Below are positions 6,603-12,270 of a stretch of DNA of 12,270 nt, one piece after another. The notes beneath the pieces are model-generated. The model ran no database searches. It was not told the DNA's origin and was given only the letters and a program-made list of their open reading frames with translations. Position 1 is the stretch's first letter. Each line of letters begins with the position of its first letter. The position numbers and the translations under genes are program-made. Source of the DNA: HRBIN12 sp964447335 (lineage in GTDB: Bacteria > Actinomycetota > UBA4738 > HRBIN12); contig CAYUSA010000071.1 in NCBI GenBank assembly GCA_964447335.1, positions 1-12,270 on the forward strand, written 5' to 3'.

Positions 6603-7460
6603 GTGAAGACGGAGCACGAGCACGACAAGAAGCACCGCAAGCACGCGGACGTGGAGGATCGGCGGACGAGACTGCCGAAGAAGGTCTACGAGAAGGAGCT
6701 CCGCCGGCTGCAGGAGGAGCTCGTGAAGATGGAGCAGTGGGTCGCCGACACGGGGGCCCGGCTCGTCGTCGTGTTCGAGGGTCGCGACGCGGCCGGCAAG
6801 GGCGGCACGATCAAGCGCATCACGCAGTACATGAACCCGCGCATCACGCGGATCGTCGCCCTGCCCGTCCCCACGGAGCGCGAGCGCACGCAGTGGTACT
6901 TCCAGCGGTACATCGAGCACCTGCCGGCGGGCGGCCAGATCGTGCTGTTGGACCGGTCCTGGTACAACCGCGCGGGCGTCGAGAAGGTCTTGGGCTTCTG
7001 CACCCCCGAGGAGCACCGCCGGTTCCTGCGACAGTGCTCCATCTTCGAGCGCCTCCTCGTCGAGGACGGGATCATCCTCATCAAGTACTGGTTCTCGGTG
7101 AGCGACGAGGAGCAGGAGCACCGGTTCCAGTCGCGGATCGAGGATCCGATGCGCCGCTGGAAGCTCTCGCCGACCGACCTGCACTCGCGAACGAACTGGG
7201 TCGACTACTCGCGCGCGAAGGACGAGATGTTCGTTCATACCGACATCCCCGAGGCCCCCTGGTACACGGTCGAGGCCGACGACAAGCCGAGCGCGCGCCT
7301 GAACTGCATCGCCCACCTGCTCGCGAAGATCCCCTACGAGGCCCGCCCCGTGTCCGAGATCGAGATCCCACCCCGCCAGAGCGACGAGGGGTACGTCCGC
7401 CCGCCGCGCGAGGCCTTCACCTACGTGCCGGACCACGCGGAGACCCTGCTCGGAGACTGA
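6603..7460 (+). CDS. ppk2: polyphosphate kinase 2 family protein (PPK2)
   Basis: PPK2 enzymes use inorganic polyphosphate to phosphorylate nucleoside mono- or diphosphates, or run in reverse. The 285-residue protein has a His/Lys-rich start (residues 2-20, charged), the helix KKVYEKELRRLQEEL, Walker A GRDAAGKGG (60-68) with Asp62, a Walker B-like VLLDRSWYNRAGVE (114-127) with Asp117 and Arg118, and the lid segment KYWFSVSDEEQEHRFQSR (161-178). DPMRRWKLSPTD (181-192) and a tryptophan-rich C-terminal part (NWVDYSRAKDEMF, then APWYTVEADDK) follow. The single domain and length suit a class I PPK2; nucleotide preference (ADP, GDP or AMP) is not readable with certainty. It lies between truB and ribF, likely in the truB transcript, and has native-like codon use. 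This is not a usual place for it, and a link to translation is only conjecture. Confidence 0.93.
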   Translation: MKTEHEHDKKHRKHADVEDRRTRLPKKVYEKELRRLQEELVKMEQWVADTGARLVVVFEGRDAAGKGGTIKRITQYMNPRITRIVALPVPTERERTQWYFQRYIEHLPAGGQIVLLDRSWYNRAGVEKVLGFCTPEEHRRFLRQCSIFERLLVEDGIILIKYWFSVSDEEQEHRFQSRIEDPMRRWKLSPTDLHSRTNWVDYSRAKDEMFVHTDIPEAPWYTVEADDKPSARLNCIAHLLAKIPYEARPVSEIEIPPRQSDEGYVRPPREAFTYVPDHAETLLGD

Positions 7461-7484
7461 CGCCGTCCGGCGGTCCTCGTCCGG

Positions 7485-7490
7485 TACCCT
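7485..7490 (+). promoter_or_regulatory. -10 box of the ribF promoter
   Basis: TACCCT (TANNNT) ends 8 nt before the ribF ATG at 7499, and the start has no Shine-Dalgarno. A small dyad, CGCC-gtcc-GGCG (7461-7472), follows the PPK2 stop and covers the expected -35 position; its 4-bp stem is too weak to call a terminator. Confidence 0.38.
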
Positions 7491-7498
7491 CGGTGCCC

Positions 7499-8428
7499 AT
7501 GGACCCGGTCCGAGGTCTCGAGGCGCTGCCGCCACCCGACGGCCCGACGGTGGTCACCATCGGGTTCTTCGACGGCGTGCACGTCGGCCACCGGGCGGTG
7601 CTCGGGCGCGCGGTCCAGGAAGCCGCCGCTCGCGGCGTGCGCTCGGTCGCGGTCACCTTCGACCGTCACCCGCGCGAGATCCTGACGCCCGGCCGGGAGC
7701 CACGCCTGCTCACCACCGTCGAGCGCAAGGCCGAGCTCATCACCGCGACCGGCATCGACATGGTCGTCGTCCTCGAGTTCAGCGAGACGTTCTCGCGCTG
7801 GCCGGCCGAGGACTTCATCTCGCGCGTGCTCGTCGAGGGGCTGCACGTGGTCCACGCGGTCGTGGGCGCCGACTTCACGTTCGGGTTCAAGGCGCTCGGC
7901 ACGCCGGAGACCCTGATCGCGCTCGGCCCCGCGTACGGCTTCACCGCCGAGCGCGTCGAGCTGCTGCACCTCGGCGACCGGCGCGTGTCGTCCTCGTCGA
8001 TCCGCGAGGCGCTGGTCGCCGGCGACCTCGATTGGCCCGAGCGCGCGCTCGGCCGCCGCTTCGTGCTCGACGGGACCGTCGTGCGTGGCGCCGGGCGGGG
8101 GGCCGGCCTCGGCTGGCCGACGGCGAACCTCCGGACGGTCCCGCGGCTGCTCCTTCCCGGCAGCGGCATCTACGCCGGCCGCGCGAGCATCCCGGGCGGC
8201 GAGCGGGTGGCGGCGATCAACGTCGGCACGAACCCGACCTTCGGCGTCGAGCCGCTCCACGTCGAGTCCTACCTGCTCGATTTCGAGGGCGACCTCCTCG
8301 GCCAACCCATGGCCATCGAGTTCTGGGCGCGCCTGCGGGACGAGCTCCGCTTCGACACGGCCGAGGAGCTCTCCCGCGTCATCGCCGAGGACGTCAGCCG
8401 GACCCGCGCCCTCGTCCCACCCCCATGA
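7499..8428 (+). CDS. ribF: bifunctional riboflavin kinase / FAD synthetase
   Basis: RibF makes FMN from riboflavin and ATP, then FAD from FMN and ATP. The 309-residue protein has the N-terminal nucleotidyltransferase domain with GFFDGVHVGH (22-31), TFDRHPRE (53-60), VGADFTFGFKALG (122-134) and the SSSSIRE motif (164-170). The C-terminal flavokinase domain has GAGLGWPTANL (201-211), with the PTAN substrate motif, then GIYAG (223-227), NVGTNPTF (241-248) and HVESYLLDF (254-262) with catalytic Glu256. Length and order of domains are those of bacterial RibF. The start was chosen because the conserved region begins soon after ATG 7499; the long in-frame extension upstream overlaps PPK2 and is unlike any RibF. 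truB-ribF-rpsO is a common neighbourhood, with ppk2 interposed here. The capA-like gene begins 13 bases after the stop. Confidence 0.96.
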   Translation: MDPVRGLEALPPPDGPTVVTIGFFDGVHVGHRAVLGRAVQEAAARGVRSVAVTFDRHPREILTPGREPRLLTTVERKAELITATGIDMVVVLEFSETFSRWPAEDFISRVLVEGLHVVHAVVGADFTFGFKALGTPETLIALGPAYGFTAERVELLHLGDRRVSSSSIREALVAGDLDWPERALGRRFVLDGTVVRGAGRGAGLGWPTANLRTVPRLLLPGSGIYAGRASIPGGERVAAINVGTNPTFGVEPLHVESYLLDFEGDLLGQPMAIEFWARLRDELRFDTAEELSRVIAEDVSRTRALVPPP

Positions 8429-8441
8429 GACACTCCCGCCG

Positions 8442-9509
8442 ATGACCCCCCGCCACGCCCGCCGCGCCAAGATCCCCTTCCCCGTCATCCTGATCCTCCT
8501 GCTCATCGCGGTCGTGGCCGGCGTGGCGGTGCTCGCGAACGCGACGGGCGGGACGGAGAAGGGCCCGATCGCGCTCAACTCGCCGGACGATGCAGCTGCG
8601 TACTCGCCGAGTGGGTCGCCCTCACCGTCCCCGAGCGCGACCCCGACGCCGTCCCTGCGACAGAAGATCGTGATCCACGGGACGGGCGACGTGAGCCTCG
8701 ACCCCTCCTACATCCCGGCCTTCCGCACGAACGGCTACGGCTGGGCCTGGAGCGGCCTCGACGGGCTCTTCCAGGACGACGACCTCACGGTCATCAACCA
8801 CGAGTGCCCCTCGACCGACATCGTCGATCCGATCCCGAAGACCTTCAGCTTCCGATGCGACCCAGCCGCGCTCGAGGCCGCGCGCCGAGCCGGCATCGAG
8901 GTCGCGAGCCTCGCGAACAACCACGGCTTCGACCAGGGGCCGGCGGGGCTCCTGGATTCGATCAGGAACATCCGCCGCGCGGGGATCCTGCCCGTCGGGG
9001 CCGGCGCGACCGCCGCCGAGGCCGACGCGCCCGGCTACGTCGAGGTGGGGGGCTGGACGATTGGGATCGTCGGCGTCGGCGAGGTCACGGACCCCGACTA
9101 CCAGGTCGCGGTCGGCAACGAGCCCGGCACCTCGGTCGGCCACGACTTCCGCAGGGCGCTCCGTGCGATCCGCGAGGCCGACGCGAACGCGGACGTCGTG
9201 ATCGTCGTGATCCACTGGGGCGTCGAGCTCGACACGCAGCCGCGGGACTACCAGGTCGTCGAGGCCCACCGCATGATCGACGCGGGGGCGGACGTCATCT
9301 TCGGCCACCACGCCCACCGCCTCCAGCCGATGGAGGTGTACGAGGGCAAGCCGATCTTCTACGGGCTCGGCAACTTCGTCTGGCCCCACTTCTCCGTCGA
9401 CGGCTCGACGACCGCCGTCGCGGAGGCCGTCGTGCGGCCGGACGGCACGATCACCGGACGCCTGCTGCCGGCCTACATCGTCTCGGACGGCCACCCCGTC
9501 CTGCGGTAG
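8442..9509 (+). CDS. CapA-family (PGA_cap) metallophosphatase-fold membrane-anchored protein
   Basis: This 355-residue protein begins with a short basic tail, one membrane segment (about 12-33, PFPVILILLLIAVVAGVAVL) and an exported Ser/Pro/Thr-rich linker (55-71). The rest is a CapA domain: GTGDVSLD (80-87), NHECPSTD (119-126), SLANNHGFDQGPAGLLDS (156-173), VIHWGVE (256-262), and GADVIFGHHAHRLQPMEVYEGKPI (282-305 region) followed by YGLGNFVW (307-314). The Asp, His and Asn positions of the calcineurin-like metal site appear intact. CapA proteins are tied to poly-gamma-glutamate capsule assembly, but no capB, capC or capD is nearby, and many actinobacterial paralogues are of unknown role. No cleavage site or lipobox cysteine is evident, so it is likely anchored outside the membrane. 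The start lacks a clear Shine-Dalgarno; translation may be coupled to ribF. Confidence 0.85.
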   Translation: MTPRHARRAKIPFPVILILLLIAVVAGVAVLANATGGTEKGPIALNSPDDAAAYSPSGSPSPSPSATPTPSLRQKIVIHGTGDVSLDPSYIPAFRTNGYGWAWSGLDGLFQDDDLTVINHECPSTDIVDPIPKTFSFRCDPAALEAARRAGIEVASLANNHGFDQGPAGLLDSIRNIRRAGILPVGAGATAAEADAPGYVEVGGWTIGIVGVGEVTDPDYQVAVGNEPGTSVGHDFRRALRAIREADANADVVIVVIHWGVELDTQPRDYQVVEAHRMIDAGADVIFGHHAHRLQPMEVYEGKPIFYGLGNFVWPHFSVDGSTTAVAEAVVRPDGTITGRLLPAYIVSDGHPVLR

Positions 9510-9514
9510 TCGCC

Positions 9515-10240
9515 ATGCGCGATCTGTCCACGGTGGCCCTGATCGGCCTCCTGGTGGCGTGCGCGATCGGGGGCATCATCCAGGGAGCGATCGGCTTCGG
9601 GTTCGCCCTCGTCGCGGTCCCGACGATCGCGCTCGTCGAGCCGGACGCGATCCCGGTCACCGTGATGCTCATGGCCATCCCGATGACCATCGTCATGGCG
9701 CTCCGCGAGCGCGCGCACATCGACGTCGGCGGCTTCGCGACGATCATGGTGGGGCGGGTGGTCGGCATCGCAGGTGGCATCCTGCTCCTCGAGCTGGTGC
9801 CGGAGTCCGGCCTATCCGTGCTCGTCGGCGTGATGATCCTGCTCGGCGTCGCCCTGAGCGTCGGCGGTCTCGACATCGAGCCGCGCCCGCTCGTGAACGT
9901 CGGCGCGGGCGTGCTCTCCGGGGTGATGGGCACGACCTCGGCGATCGGCGGTCCCGCGCTCGCGGTCGTCTACCAGCGACGGCCTGGGCCGGAGCTGCGC
10001 TCCACCCTCGCGCTTTCGTACCTGGCGGGCATCGTGCTCGCGGTGGGTGCGCTCACCGCGGTCGGTCGTGTCGAGGGCTGGCACGTGTGGCTCGCGCTCC
10101 GGCTCACGCCGGGCATGCTGGTCGGGCTGTACCTGTCGATCCGGCTCGCGGGCGCGCTCGACCGGGGATGGCTGCGCCAGGCCGTGCTCGCGTTCGCCGC
10201 GGTCTCGGGCGTGGTGATCGTGATCCGCGGGCTCGTGTAG
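9515..10240 (+). CDS. TauE/SafE (sulfite exporter) family permease
   Basis: This 241-residue protein is almost entirely membrane segments. Two homologous halves are visible: GIIQGAIGFGFALVAVP at 20-36 and GVLSGVMGTTSAIGGPALA at 132-150, the paired glycine-rich motifs of the TauE/SafE family (domain DUF81). About eight helices can be drawn, near 5-25, 27-42, 46-64, 73-93, 100-118, 127-150, 165-184 and 222-238, with a shorter hydrophobic stretch at 191-212. Members export sulfite, sulfoacetate or other small organic anions, and the substrate cannot be inferred here because no sulfur-metabolism gene is adjacent. It starts 5 bases after the capA-like stop with no Shine-Dalgarno, so translation is probably coupled, and it ends the ribF-capA-tauE unit just before a strong dyad. 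Confidence 0.85.
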   Translation: MRDLSTVALIGLLVACAIGGIIQGAIGFGFALVAVPTIALVEPDAIPVTVMLMAIPMTIVMALRERAHIDVGGFATIMVGRVVGIAGGILLLELVPESGLSVLVGVMILLGVALSVGGLDIEPRPLVNVGAGVLSGVMGTTSAIGGPALAVVYQRRPGPELRSTLALSYLAGIVLAVGALTAVGRVEGWHVWLALRLTPGMLVGLYLSIRLAGALDRGWLRQAVLAFAAVSGVVIVIRGLV

Positions 10241-10242
10241 CG

Positions 10243-10267
10243 CGCCCAGGGTGTCCTCACCTGGGCG
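10243..10267 (+). terminator. hairpin after tauE, overlapping the rpsO promoter (terminator or operator)
   Basis: CGCCCAGG (10243-10250) and CCTGGGCG (10260-10267) are perfect 8-bp arms around a 9-nt loop, beginning 2 bases after the TauE stop. There is no T-tract, so it would be a tail-less terminator of the kind often found in high-G+C bacteria. It also covers the expected rpsO -35 region, so an operator is an alternative. Confidence 0.5.
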
Positions 10268-10272
10268 TCTGG

Positions 10273-10278
10273 TAGCCT
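10273..10278 (+). promoter_or_regulatory. -10 box of the rpsO promoter
   Basis: TAGCCT lies in GGTAGCCTTGGCC, nearly identical to GGTAGCCTCGGCC before truB. It ends 12 nt before the ATG, allowing a leader of about 5-7 nt at most. No Shine-Dalgarno precedes rpsO, in agreement. Confidence 0.42.
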
Positions 10279-10290
10279 TGGCCACTGCGT

Positions 10291-10560
10291 ATGGCACTCA
10301 CCACCGAACAGAAGGCGACGATCATCGCCGAGCACCGGCGAAGCGATCCGGACACCGGCTCTGCCGAGGTCCAGATCGCCGTGCTCAGCAAACGGATCTC
10401 CGACCTGACCGAGCACCTCAAGCTCCACAGGAAGGACCATGCGTCCCGACGTGGGCTGCTCATGCTCGTCGGCCGCCGCCGCCGGATGCTCGAGTACCTG
10501 AAGCGCGAGGACATCAACCGCTACCGAGAGCTGGTCGCCCGCCTCGGCCTGCGGCGATAA
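10291..10560 (+). CDS. rpsO: 30S ribosomal protein S15
   Basis: S15 is a primary 16S rRNA-binding protein of the 30S platform, contacting the three-way junction of helices 20-22. The 89-residue protein has the full family length and the S15 signature: DTGSAEVQIAVLSKRI (21-36), LTEHLKLHRKDHASRRGLL (39-57), GRRRRMLEYLKREDINRYRELVARLGLRR to the end. The His and Asp/Ser residues of the HxxDxxSRRGL motif that bind rRNA are present. It closely resembles actinobacterial S15. The ATG has no Shine-Dalgarno and lies close to a -10 box. It heads a likely rpsO-pnp operon; a 220-base structured region separates the two genes. Confidence 0.98.
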   Translation: MALTTEQKATIIAEHRRSDPDTGSAEVQIAVLSKRISDLTEHLKLHRKDHASRRGLLMLVGRRRRMLEYLKREDINRYRELVARLGLRR

Positions 10561-10567
10561 CGAACGT

Positions 10568-10594
10568 GGAGACGCCCCGCGGGGCGCCTTCTCC
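10568..10594 (+). terminator. hairpin just after rpsO (H1; processing site or weak terminator)
   Basis: GGAGA (10568-10572) pairs with TCTCC (10590-10594), and inside it the 14-base palindrome at 10573-10586 folds as CGCCC/GGGCG around CGCG, with a CCT bulge. No T-run follows, so full termination is doubtful. rpsO 3'-end protection, partial termination or RNase III processing are all possible. Confidence 0.45.
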
Positions 10595-10617
10595 CTAGGA
10601 GGGATGCGAACGACCCA

Positions 10618-10660
10618 CTGACCGGACCGAGGGGTGGGGATCCCAGCGGTCGGTTCTCAG
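10618..10660 (+). promoter_or_regulatory. leader hairpin H2 upstream of pnp
   Basis: CTGA-CCG-g-ACCG (10618-10629) pairs with CGGT-CGG-ttc-TCAG (10647-10660), leaving a 17-nt G-rich loop; A10617-T10661 can add one more pair. In E. coli and Streptomyces the rpsO-pnp leader hairpin is cut by RNase III and, in E. coli, lets PNPase repress its own synthesis; the same role here is inference. Confidence 0.45.
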
Positions 10661-10731
10661 TCGCGAGCCTCCGAGCCACGAGCGCGGCGGTTCACCACTG
10701 ACAACCGGCCGGGTCCCACTCCTCGAAAGCC

Positions 10732-10753
10732 GCGTGGCGCGAGCGCGCCGCGC
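10732..10753 (+). promoter_or_regulatory. leader hairpin H3 close to the pnp ribosome binding site
   Basis: GCGTGGCGC (10732-10740) pairs with GCGCCGCGC (10745-10753) over nine pairs, one a G-U wobble, with a GAGC tetraloop. It ends 11 nt before the pnp Shine-Dalgarno and could influence ribosome access or mRNA decay. Confidence 0.4.
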
Positions 10754-10764
10754 ACGACGCTTCG

Positions 10765-10771
10765 AAGGAGG
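10765..10771 (+). promoter_or_regulatory. ribosome binding site of pnp
   Basis: AAGGAGG ends 9 nt before ATG 10781. This strong site fixes the start, and the whole 10561-10780 spacer has no TANNNT box, favouring co-transcription from the rpsO promoter. Confidence 0.75.
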
Positions 10772-10780
10772 CATCGGCCT

Positions 10781-12270
10781 ATGGCCACCACCCTGTCCCG
10801 GAAGATCGGGAACCACACCATGGTGTTCGAGTCGGGCAAGCTCGCCCGGCAGGCGGAGGGATCCGTCGTCGTCACCTACGGCGAGACGCAGGTGCTCGGC
10901 ACCTGCACGACCGCCAACCCCCGCGAGGGGATCGATTTCTTCCCGCTCACGATCGATGTCGAGGAGCGGATGTACGCGGCCGGGAAGATCCCCGGCGGCT
11001 TCTTCCGTCGCGAGGGCCGCCCGTCCGAGACGGCGATCCTCACGGCTCGCCTGACCGACCGCCCGATGCGGCCGAGCTTCAAGGACGGCTACCGCGACGA
11101 GGTCCAGGTCGTCATCACGGTGCTCTCGGCCGACATGGCGAACCCGTACGACATCCCCGGCATGAACGCCGCGAGCCTCGCGACGTGCATCGCCGGCCTG
11201 CCGTTCGAAGGCCCCGTCGGCTCGGTCCGGCTCGGGCTCATCGGCGGCGAGTGGGTGATCAACCCCACGTTCCAGGAGGTCGAGGAGGCCACGTTCGACA
11301 TCGTGGTCGCCGGTCGGCGCAACGACGACGGCGGGGTCGACATCCTCATGATCGAGGGCGAGGCCCCCGACGGCACCTGGCAGGCTCTCCAGGGCGGCGA
11401 GGGTGCCGTCGCGCCGACCGAGGAGGTCGTCGCCGAGGGTCTCGAGGCCGCGAAGCGCGCGATCGCGGAGATGATCGACTTCCAGAGCGAGTTCATCGGC
11501 CAGCTCGGGGTCACAGAGAAGGAGTGGACCCCGCGCCCGCTCTACTCGGCCGAGACCTACGACGCGGTGTCCGCGTTCGCGAAGTCGCGGCTCGAGGGCG
11601 CGATCGTGCCCGACCAGGCCGAGCGCGAGGCCAAGCTCGACACCGTCAAGGACGAGCTGAAGGCCCACCTGCTCCAGACCTGGGGCGAGGAGACCTTCGC
11701 GACACGCTCGTCCGAGATCTCGCCGGCCTGGAAGGACCTGCAGAAGAAGGTCATGCGCGCGCGTGTCATCGACGAGGGAGTCCGCCTCGACGGCCGCGGG
11801 CCGCGAGACATCCGACAGCTCTCGGCCGAGGTCGGCCTCGTGCCGCGCGCGCACGGTAGCAGCCTGTTCCAGCGCGGCGACACGCAGGTCCTCAACGTGA
11901 CGACGCTCGGCATGCTCCGCATGACGCAGATGATCGACACGCTCGATCCCGAGGACACCAAGCGCTACATCCACCACTACAACTTCCCGCCGTTCTCGAC
12001 GGGCGAGGTCGGCCGCATCGGCTCGCCCCGCCGCCGCGAGATCGGTCACGGGGCGCTCGCCGAGCGGGCGCTCGTGCCGGTGATCCCGCCGGAGGAGGAG
12101 TTCCCCTACGCGCTACGGCTCGTCTCCGACGTGCTCGGCAGCAACGGCTCGACGTCGATGGCCAGCGTCTGCTCCTCGACGCTGTCGCTGATGGACGCCG
12201 GCGTGCCGATCAAGTCGCCGGTCGCGGGCATCGCGATGGGCATGATCGCGGGTGACGGCAAGTTCATCAC
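10781..12270 (+). CDS. pnp: polyribonucleotide nucleotidyltransferase (PNPase), 5' part
   Basis: PNPase is the trimeric 3'-to-5' phosphorolytic exoribonuclease of mRNA turnover. The frame is open to the right edge, so 496 residues are visible out of the usual 700 or more. The first RNase PH-like domain carries DFFPLTIDVEERMYAAGKIPGGFFRREGRPSE (about 54-83) and LTDRPMRPSF. The helical linker domain spans about 230-320. The second, catalytic RNase PH domain begins with LDGRGPRDIR (336-345) and includes GDTQVL and FSTGEVGRIGSPRRREIGHG (405-424), then SDVLGSNGSTSMASVC. The remaining active-site acidic residues and the KH and S1 RNA-binding domains would lie beyond the window. It follows rpsO as in most bacteria. 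Confidence 0.97.
   Translation, partial: MATTLSRKIGNHTMVFESGKLARQAEGSVVVTYGETQVLGTCTTANPREGIDFFPLTIDVEERMYAAGKIPGGFFRREGRPSETAILTARLTDRPMRPSFKDGYRDEVQVVITVLSADMANPYDIPGMNAASLATCIAGLPFEGPVGSVRLGLIGGEWVINPTFQEVEEATFDIVVAGRRNDDGGVDILMIEGEAPDGTWQALQGGEGAVAPTEEVVAEGLEAAKRAIAEMIDFQSEFIGQLGVTEKEWTPRPLYSAETYDAVSAFAKSRLEGAIVPDQAEREAKLDTVKDELKAHLLQTWGEETFATRSSEISPAWKDLQKKVMRARVIDEGVRLDGRGPRDIRQLSAEVGLVPRAHGSSLFQRGDTQVLNVTTLGMLRMTQMIDTLDPEDTKRYIHHYNFPPFSTGEVGRIGSPRRREIGHGALAERALVPVIPPEEEFPYALRLVSDVLGSNGSTSMASVCSSTLSLMDAGVPIKSPVAGIAMGMIAGDGKFI

Noticed and set aside
10688..10707. CGGTT...AACCG hairpin in the pnp leader
   Set aside because: Only 5 bp with a 10-nt loop and no extension; too weak to list beside the three stronger hairpins.
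10595..12049. 484-codon minus-strand open frame opposite pnp
   Set aside because: PNPase motifs run uninterrupted on the plus strand here; the antisense frame shows no domain or signal and is a G+C-bias artefact.
1..12270. tRNA or rRNA genes, CRISPR arrays, insertion sequences, toxin-antitoxin or phage-defence modules
   Set aside because: I looked in the spacers and on both strands and saw no cloverleaf, regular spaced repeats, transposase or nuclease-like genes; the spacers, all under 60 bases except 10561-10780, leave little room.

Overview
The window is very G+C-rich, with almost every third codon position G or C outside one gene. It holds a bacterial core cluster of transcription, translation and RNA-processing genes in the order nusA (tail only), ylxR, infB, ylxP/DUF503, rbfA, nrnA, truB, ribF, rpsO, pnp (5' part). 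This order, the S15 and PNPase sequences, the GTG/TTG starts and the TANNNT-like -10 boxes just upstream of ATG codons all point to an Actinomycetota-like chromosome, probably from a lineage distant from the well-studied genera. That assignment is inference from protein resemblance and gene order.

Positions 1-4149 form a tight forward operon. Genes overlap or abut (TTGA between ylxR and infB, GTGA between rbfA and nrnA) and most starts have Shine-Dalgarno sequences. The products act together: NusA in transcript elongation, YlxR as a small RNA-binding protein, IF2 in initiation, RbfA in 30S maturation and NrnA in removing nanoRNAs and pAp. At 4198-4923 follows a class I methyltransferase of unknown substrate whose codon use differs sharply from its neighbours, suggesting acquisition by transfer. 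It converges on a DUF554 membrane protein on the minus strand (4920-5651), and the two stop codons share one CTAG.

From 5696 the forward core resumes with truB, a PPK2-family polyphosphate kinase gene, and ribF. These are followed by a CapA-like membrane-anchored metallophosphatase-fold protein and a TauE/SafE-type permease, then rpsO and pnp. The PPK2, CapA-like, TauE, DUF554 and methyltransferase genes are five accessory genes within the usual truB-ribF-rpsO-pnp order.

Non-coding space is small but structured. A 44-bp divergent spacer (5652-5695) has two TAGSCT -10-like boxes on opposite strands, exactly 17 bp apart, so each occupies the other's -35 position. Similar boxes lie 6-12 nt upstream of truB, ribF, rpsO and DUF554 starts that lack Shine-Dalgarno sequences, predicting leaderless or nearly leaderless mRNAs. 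An 8-bp dyad lies between tauE and rpsO. The 220-bp rpsO-pnp leader holds three hairpins. I found no tRNA, rRNA, CRISPR array, insertion sequence or att site. The window is mostly ordinary housekeeping DNA, and the leads concern promoter architecture and the inserted genes rather than a clear new system.
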